Shown here: positions 39,450 through 42,262 of the stretch, piece after piece
Layout of the letters: each line of letters opens with the position of its first letter
Numbering within the stretch: position 1 is the stretch's first letter
Assembly (NCBI GenBank): GCA_023423715.1
Contig: JAFAFC010000004.1
Span: forward strand, 1-42,262
Length of the DNA: 42,262 bases
Origin: Bacteroidota bacterium
GTDB taxonomy: Bacteria; Bacteroidota; Bacteroidia; Flavobacteriales; Weeksellaceae
Direction of reading: 5' to 3'
Notes under the pieces: model-generated
Seen by the model: the letters and a program-made list of their open reading frames with translations, nothing else
The model's database searches: none
What the model was told of the DNA's origin: nothing
Translations under genes and position numbers: made by a program

Positions 39450-40379
39450 ATGATTGATTGGATTCAAGCAGCGAGATTACGGACACTTCCTTTGTCCATA
39501 AGTGGAATCATTATGGGTTCTTTTATCGCTCGTTGGAGAATGACCGAAAATGGTGATGTTTGGGATTGGAAAATATTTGCATTAGCCTTGTTAGTAACGC
39601 TTTGCTACCAAGTTTTGTCCAATTTCGCAAATGATTATGGCGATGGTGTTAAAGGAACCGATCAGTTACGAAACCAAAATGCCGAAGCACGCGCCGTAGC
39701 TTCTGGGAAAATTACGGCAAAGCAAATGAAAAAGGCTGTGCTAGTGATGTCTGTCATTTCGCTTATTGCAACGGTGGCTTTACTGTATGTAGCCTTTTTT
39801 CCTACGTTTATCAAAGAATTTTGGACGTTTATCGGGCTTGGCGTTGCATGTATTTTAGCGGCGATTGGATATACGATGGGGAAAAAACCTTACGGATATA
39901 TGGGATTGGGCGATATTATGGTTTTCCTATTTTTCGGATTAGTTTCTGTGGGTGGAAGTTATTTCCTCTTTACAAAAACGTGGAGTTGGGATATCCTTTT
40001 GCCGGCTGCTGCAGTGGGTTTAATGAGCGCTGCCGTCTTAAATTTGAATAACATGCGTGATATTGAAAGCGATGAATTAAGCGGTAAAAAAACATTGGCT
40101 TTACGTCTAGGTTTCAAAAATGCGATGTTGTATCAGATGTTTTTACTTCAAGTTCCTTTGATTTTAATATTAGCCTTTCTAGGGTTGAATGAATTCTTTC
40201 AAAATGGGAAATATTATGCATTTATTGTGATGATTTTAATGTTTCCAATGACGGGATTACGCCGCCGAATTCTAAATGTAAAAGAGCCTAAAGAACTCGA
40301 TCCTTTCTTGAAACAAGTAGGAATGTTTACTTTGATTATGGCTGTTTTACTCGCTTTTGGTTTGAATTATTTCAATTAA
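39450..40379 (+). CDS. menA: 1,4-dihydroxy-2-naphthoate polyprenyltransferase
   Basis: This 309-residue membrane enzyme of the UbiA superfamily adds the polyprenyl chain to DHNA, the membrane step of menaquinone synthesis. The prenyl-diphosphate motif N-D-Y-G-D-G-V-K-G-T-D lies near 62-72 and the second Asp-rich motif N-N-M-R-D-I-E-S-D near 198-206. Eight to nine hydrophobic segments are visible. The N-terminal R-L-R-T-L-P-L-S-I-S-G-I-x-M-G is typical of MenA. It follows menB, and a metal-dependent hydrolase comes next on the same strand. Confidence 0.95.
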   Translation: MIDWIQAARLRTLPLSISGIIMGSFIARWRMTENGDVWDWKIFALALLVTLCYQVLSNFANDYGDGVKGTDQLRNQNAEARAVASGKITAKQMKKAVLVMSVISLIATVALLYVAFFPTFIKEFWTFIGLGVACILAAIGYTMGKKPYGYMGLGDIMVFLFFGLVSVGGSYFLFTKTWSWDILLPAAAVGLMSAAVLNLNNMRDIESDELSGKKTLALRLGFKNAMLYQMFLLQVPLILILAFLGLNEFFQNGKYYAFIVMILMFPMTGLRRRILNVKEPKELDPFLKQVGMFTLIMAVLLAFGLNYFN

Positions 40380-40491
40380 AATAAGTTCCTCAATAAGGGA
40401 GATACCGTTGTGGAATGGCGAAGGTGAAATAGCAAAAGGTTTTTACGTAAATACCTTATAATTATGTAATTTTCGTTTAATTCTAATTCCC

Positions 40492-40499
40492 TATATTTG
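40492..40499 (+). promoter_or_regulatory. -7 box in the leader of the MBL hydrolase gene
   Basis: TATATTTG is exact to TAnnTTTG and implies a leader of about 180 bases. A weaker box (TTATTTTG) lies closer, near 40635. Confidence 0.45.
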
Positions 40500-40513
40500 T
40501 TCGGAAATTAAGT

Positions 40514-40562
40514 TTCAGCAAGGAAGAAATAAGGTTTTACACTCTTTTTTATCCTTGTTGAA
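40514..40562 (+). promoter_or_regulatory. Leader hairpin upstream of the MBL hydrolase gene
   Basis: TTCAGCAAGGA (40514-40524) pairs with TCCTTGTTGAA (40552-40562), 11 pairs with one G-T, around a 27-base loop. No T run follows, so it is a leader structure rather than a terminator. Confidence 0.45.
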
Positions 40563-40684
40563 TTCAAAAAAAACAAAACGCACATATCGAAATTGGTTAT
40601 TGATGAAAATAGTGGTGTAGAGTATTCTACAGCATTATTTTGCGATTTTAAAAAATTTAATAATACAATCAAATTTCAACATTT

Positions 40685-41365
40685 ATGAAACTAAAATTTC
40701 TTGGTCAGAATTGTTTTTTAATTACGATTAATGGAGTGACGATCTTGACGGATCCGTTTTATAAGTATCAACAAGACAAATCGGGTTTTGATATTCAAGC
40801 TCAAAAAATAGATTACATATTAATCACGCATGCACATGGTGATCATACGGCAGATGTTGCTGAAGTTTTGGCTGCTCATCCTGATGTAACTATTATAGGT
40901 CAACCTGAGATTTGCGGTTATTTTAAACATAAAAACAATATTGATATTAATTTCGGAGGTTCTGCAAAAATGGAAGGTCTGAAAATTTCAATGGTTCCCG
41001 CTTCGCATACAAGTTCTTTTCCTGATGGAACGTACGGTGGCGAACCTTGTGGCTATATTTTCCGTATGGAAAACAAAAATGTCTATTTGGCGGGAGATAC
41101 AGGGGTGATGGCGGATATGGGCTTGTATCCAGAGCTTTTTGGAAAGATAGACGCTTCAATTTTGCCAATCGGTTCGCATTATACCATGTGTCCTCGAAAG
41201 GCGAGTTTTGCCGCGTCGAAATTGTTGAAAACGCCTAAAGTGGTCGGTTGCCATTTTGATACGTTTCCACCGATAACAATAGATCATGAGGAAGCTTATG
41301 CATTGTTTCAAGAAAAAAATATTGAATTGTTGCTTCCTGAAGTAGGACAAGAGTTCGAGCTTTAA
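40685..41365 (+). CDS. Metallo-beta-lactamase-fold hydrolase (UPF0173)
   Basis: This 226-residue enzyme belongs to the UPF0173 metal-dependent hydrolase family. The zinc motif T-H-A-H-G-D-H-T-A-D is near 48-57, with P-A-S-H-T-S near 102-107 and L-A-G-D-T-G near 137-142. The final ligand region is G-C-H-F-D-T-F near 197-203. The family's reaction is not settled. In Bacteroidetes such genes often lie beside menaquinone genes, and here it follows menB and menA. It could serve a hydrolysis step there, but only location supports that. It has its own -7 box and a long structured leader. Confidence 0.9.
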   Translation: MKLKFLGQNCFLITINGVTILTDPFYKYQQDKSGFDIQAQKIDYILITHAHGDHTADVAEVLAAHPDVTIIGQPEICGYFKHKNNIDINFGGSAKMEGLKISMVPASHTSSFPDGTYGGEPCGYIFRMENKNVYLAGDTGVMADMGLYPELFGKIDASILPIGSHYTMCPRKASFAASKLLKTPKVVGCHFDTFPPITIDHEEAYALFQEKNIELLLPEVGQEFEL

Positions 41366-41398
41366 TATTCATACAAACCAATTAACGTTTTGAATCTA

Positions 41399-42184
41399 AT
41401 GAAGAAGAAAGAAATTTGGAAAGAATATCCAATCGATGTTGATTTTGAAGGGAATTTCAAAATTGAAGTTTCGAATTTGGGAAGAATGAGAACCTACAAT
41501 CAATTGACTCCAGATGGAAAATTGGTAGGTGGTAGCCAGCAAGGTGGTTATCCATGTTTGCGCTCGAAACTACGTAAAAAATGGAGTGAGCGTGATACGA
41601 ATTCTTTGCAAGAACTGAAGGACAAAGTGGATGAATTGAATACTCAAATCAAAGAAACTTCCAAGTCTAAAGAAAATGAAAAGTTGATTGCTGATCTTAG
41701 AAAAGAGCGTGATCAGTGGGTTCAGAAACGTAAAAAACTGAACCATAAATTAACGACCAAAAATACCATTAACTTCAATTTGCTTTTTCATAAAGCAGTT
41801 GCCGAATTATTCTTGGATCCACCAGCGAAAAAAACGCAGAAATTCATTATCCATAAGGATTTTGATAAGACAAATAACGATGCTGATAATTTGGCTTGGG
41901 CTTCTCAAGCGGACATCAGCAAACGTGTAAAAAAACATCCCAAAATGATTCTTTGGGAGTTCAATAAGCAATTTATTGATACTTCAGTTAAGGTGAAATC
42001 ATCAAAATTGACCGAAATGGATGTTCTAACAATTAAGAAAAGACTGAAAAGAGGCTATTCTTTAAAGAAATTAGCAAAACAATTTGAAGTGTCGGATATG
42101 CAAATTCACCGTATTAAAACCGGAGAAAATTGGGGACATGTACAGTTGTTGGAGGATATCAGAAACGAAAATTCTGAGAAATAA
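41399..42184 (+). CDS. NUMOD4/HNH-like protein with C-terminal HTH
   Basis: This 261-residue protein resembles phage and intron homing endonucleases of the NUMOD4-HNH type. Residues 6-34 form a NUMOD4 segment (W-K-E-Y-P, then V-S-N-L-G-R-M-R). Residues 67-118 are an inserted charged coiled coil. The HNH region is F-H-K-A-V-A-E-L-F-L (130-139) and I-I-H-K-D-F-D-K-T-N-N (150-160); the usual N-H-x-D-G-N is I-H-K-D-F-D, so a key Asn is lost. A C-terminal HTH (202-246) matches the S-K-L-T-E-x-D type. The start is the ATG at 41399. Nicking activity is doubtful; DNA binding is likely. It is convergent with SRP RNA. Confidence 0.78.
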   Translation: MKKKEIWKEYPIDVDFEGNFKIEVSNLGRMRTYNQLTPDGKLVGGSQQGGYPCLRSKLRKKWSERDTNSLQELKDKVDELNTQIKETSKSKENEKLIADLRKERDQWVQKRKKLNHKLTTKNTINFNLLFHKAVAELFLDPPAKKTQKFIIHKDFDKTNNDADNLAWASQADISKRVKKHPKMILWEFNKQFIDTSVKVKSSKLTEMDVLTIKKRLKRGYSLKKLAKQFEVSDMQIHRIKTGENWGHVQLLEDIRNENSEK

Positions 42185-42187
42185 AAA

Positions 42188-42262
42188 TGGCAAGCTACCT
42201 AAATCACACCGCTACAACCGATTACCTTTGCTGCGTTCCCACCCTGGAGGATTCTCAGGAGC
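42188..42262 (-). ncRNA. ffs: Signal recognition particle RNA (4.5S type), partial
   Basis: On the minus strand the sequence runs into the window from the right edge and carries the SRP core: GGTGGGAACGCAGCAAAGG, with the GGAA tetraloop and the A-G-C-A bulge that bind Ffh. The helix-8 strands CTCCAGGGTGGG and the downstream GTAATCGGTTGTAG segment agree with flavobacterial SRP RNA. The 3' end near 42188 is followed by TTTTTAT. The 5' part lies outside the window. It is convergent with the NUMOD4-like gene, a few bases apart. Confidence 0.85.

Larger units (their letters stand above)
40380..40684 (+). other. Intergenic region menA-MBL hydrolase
   Basis: These 305 bases contain no gene that I can support. 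A -7 box is at 40492-40499. Beyond it, the leader holds an 11-bp hairpin at 40514-40562 and a smaller one at 40616-40631. The first 110 bases after menA show nothing recognisable. Confidence 0.6.

Noticed and set aside
42188..42262. tRNA gene at the right edge
   Set aside because: The conserved GGGAACGCAGCA core is that of SRP RNA; no anticodon arm or CCA-type acceptor can be drawn.

Overview
This is a 42 kb stretch of an AT-rich chromosome from the phylum Bacteroidetes, class Flavobacteriia. A Weeksellaceae-type genus (Chryseobacterium/Empedobacter relatives) is likely; the genus is an inference. Support comes from the repertoire: ftsX-DUF3098-uppP-truB, Bacteroidetes-type lipoproteins, DUF4920, TIGR02757, a menaquinone cluster and the flavobacterial GVNTTxP secreted family. 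Many genes are preceded by the Bacteroidetes -7 promoter box TAnnTTTG, often within 20 bases of the start codon. The window is ordinary chromosome. I see no insertion sequence, prophage, CRISPR array, tRNA or rRNA. The only RNA gene is an SRP RNA cut by the right edge.

Layout. 1-9.7 kb: patatin-like phospholipase, a secreted protein, a voltage-type K+ channel with a zinc-ribbon tail, the Nif3/DUF164 pair, a long-chain acyl-CoA synthetase divergent from an acyl-CoA dehydrogenase, and a CPBP protease/RdgB pair. 9.8-17.6 kb: RF3, RNase Z, a TIGR02757 protein, a membrane protein with a very acidic coiled coil, RsmA, then ftsX-DUF3098-uppP-truB. 17.6-25.5 kb: an outer-membrane-like protein, a five-module helix-hairpin-helix protein, a MerR regulator divergent from an SMP-30 lipoprotein, a lipoprotein/OmpA pair, a DbpA-type helicase, and rpsA with a structured leader. 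25.5-31.7 kb: a TlpA-like thioredoxin, an EamA transporter, rplS, a two-subunit CoA transferase and an orphan GH30 glycosidase. 31.8-38.4 kb: an XRE regulator with a zinc-ribbon membrane protein, a TerC transporter, an M14 peptidase, DUF4920, and an APC permease with a DUF2007 protein. 38.5-42.3 kb: menB, menA, an MBL-fold hydrolase, a NUMOD4/HNH-like protein and SRP RNA.

Functional links. FadD, acyl-CoA dehydrogenase and the CoA transferase handle acyl-CoA and ketoacid activation. UppP supplies the undecaprenyl phosphate carrier and FtsX acts at division. MenB and MenA make menaquinone. RF3, RsmA, TruB, DbpA, S1, L19 and SRP RNA serve translation and export.

Most worth a second look: (1) three intergenic spacers with inverted arrays of a degenerate GT-starting heptamer; (2) a DUF164 protein that has lost every zinc-ribbon cysteine; (3) a ten-heptad, almost purely acidic Ile coiled coil on a DUF1003-like membrane anchor; (4) an XRE regulator whose promoter is covered by TTGTAA/TTACAA palindromes, with related half-sites at the terC promoter; (5) an rpsA leader with a possible pseudoknot and an 8-codon upstream ORF; (6) an apparently fixed chromosomal homing-endonuclease-like protein with an altered HNH site beside SRP RNA. 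None of these is proven to be a new system.
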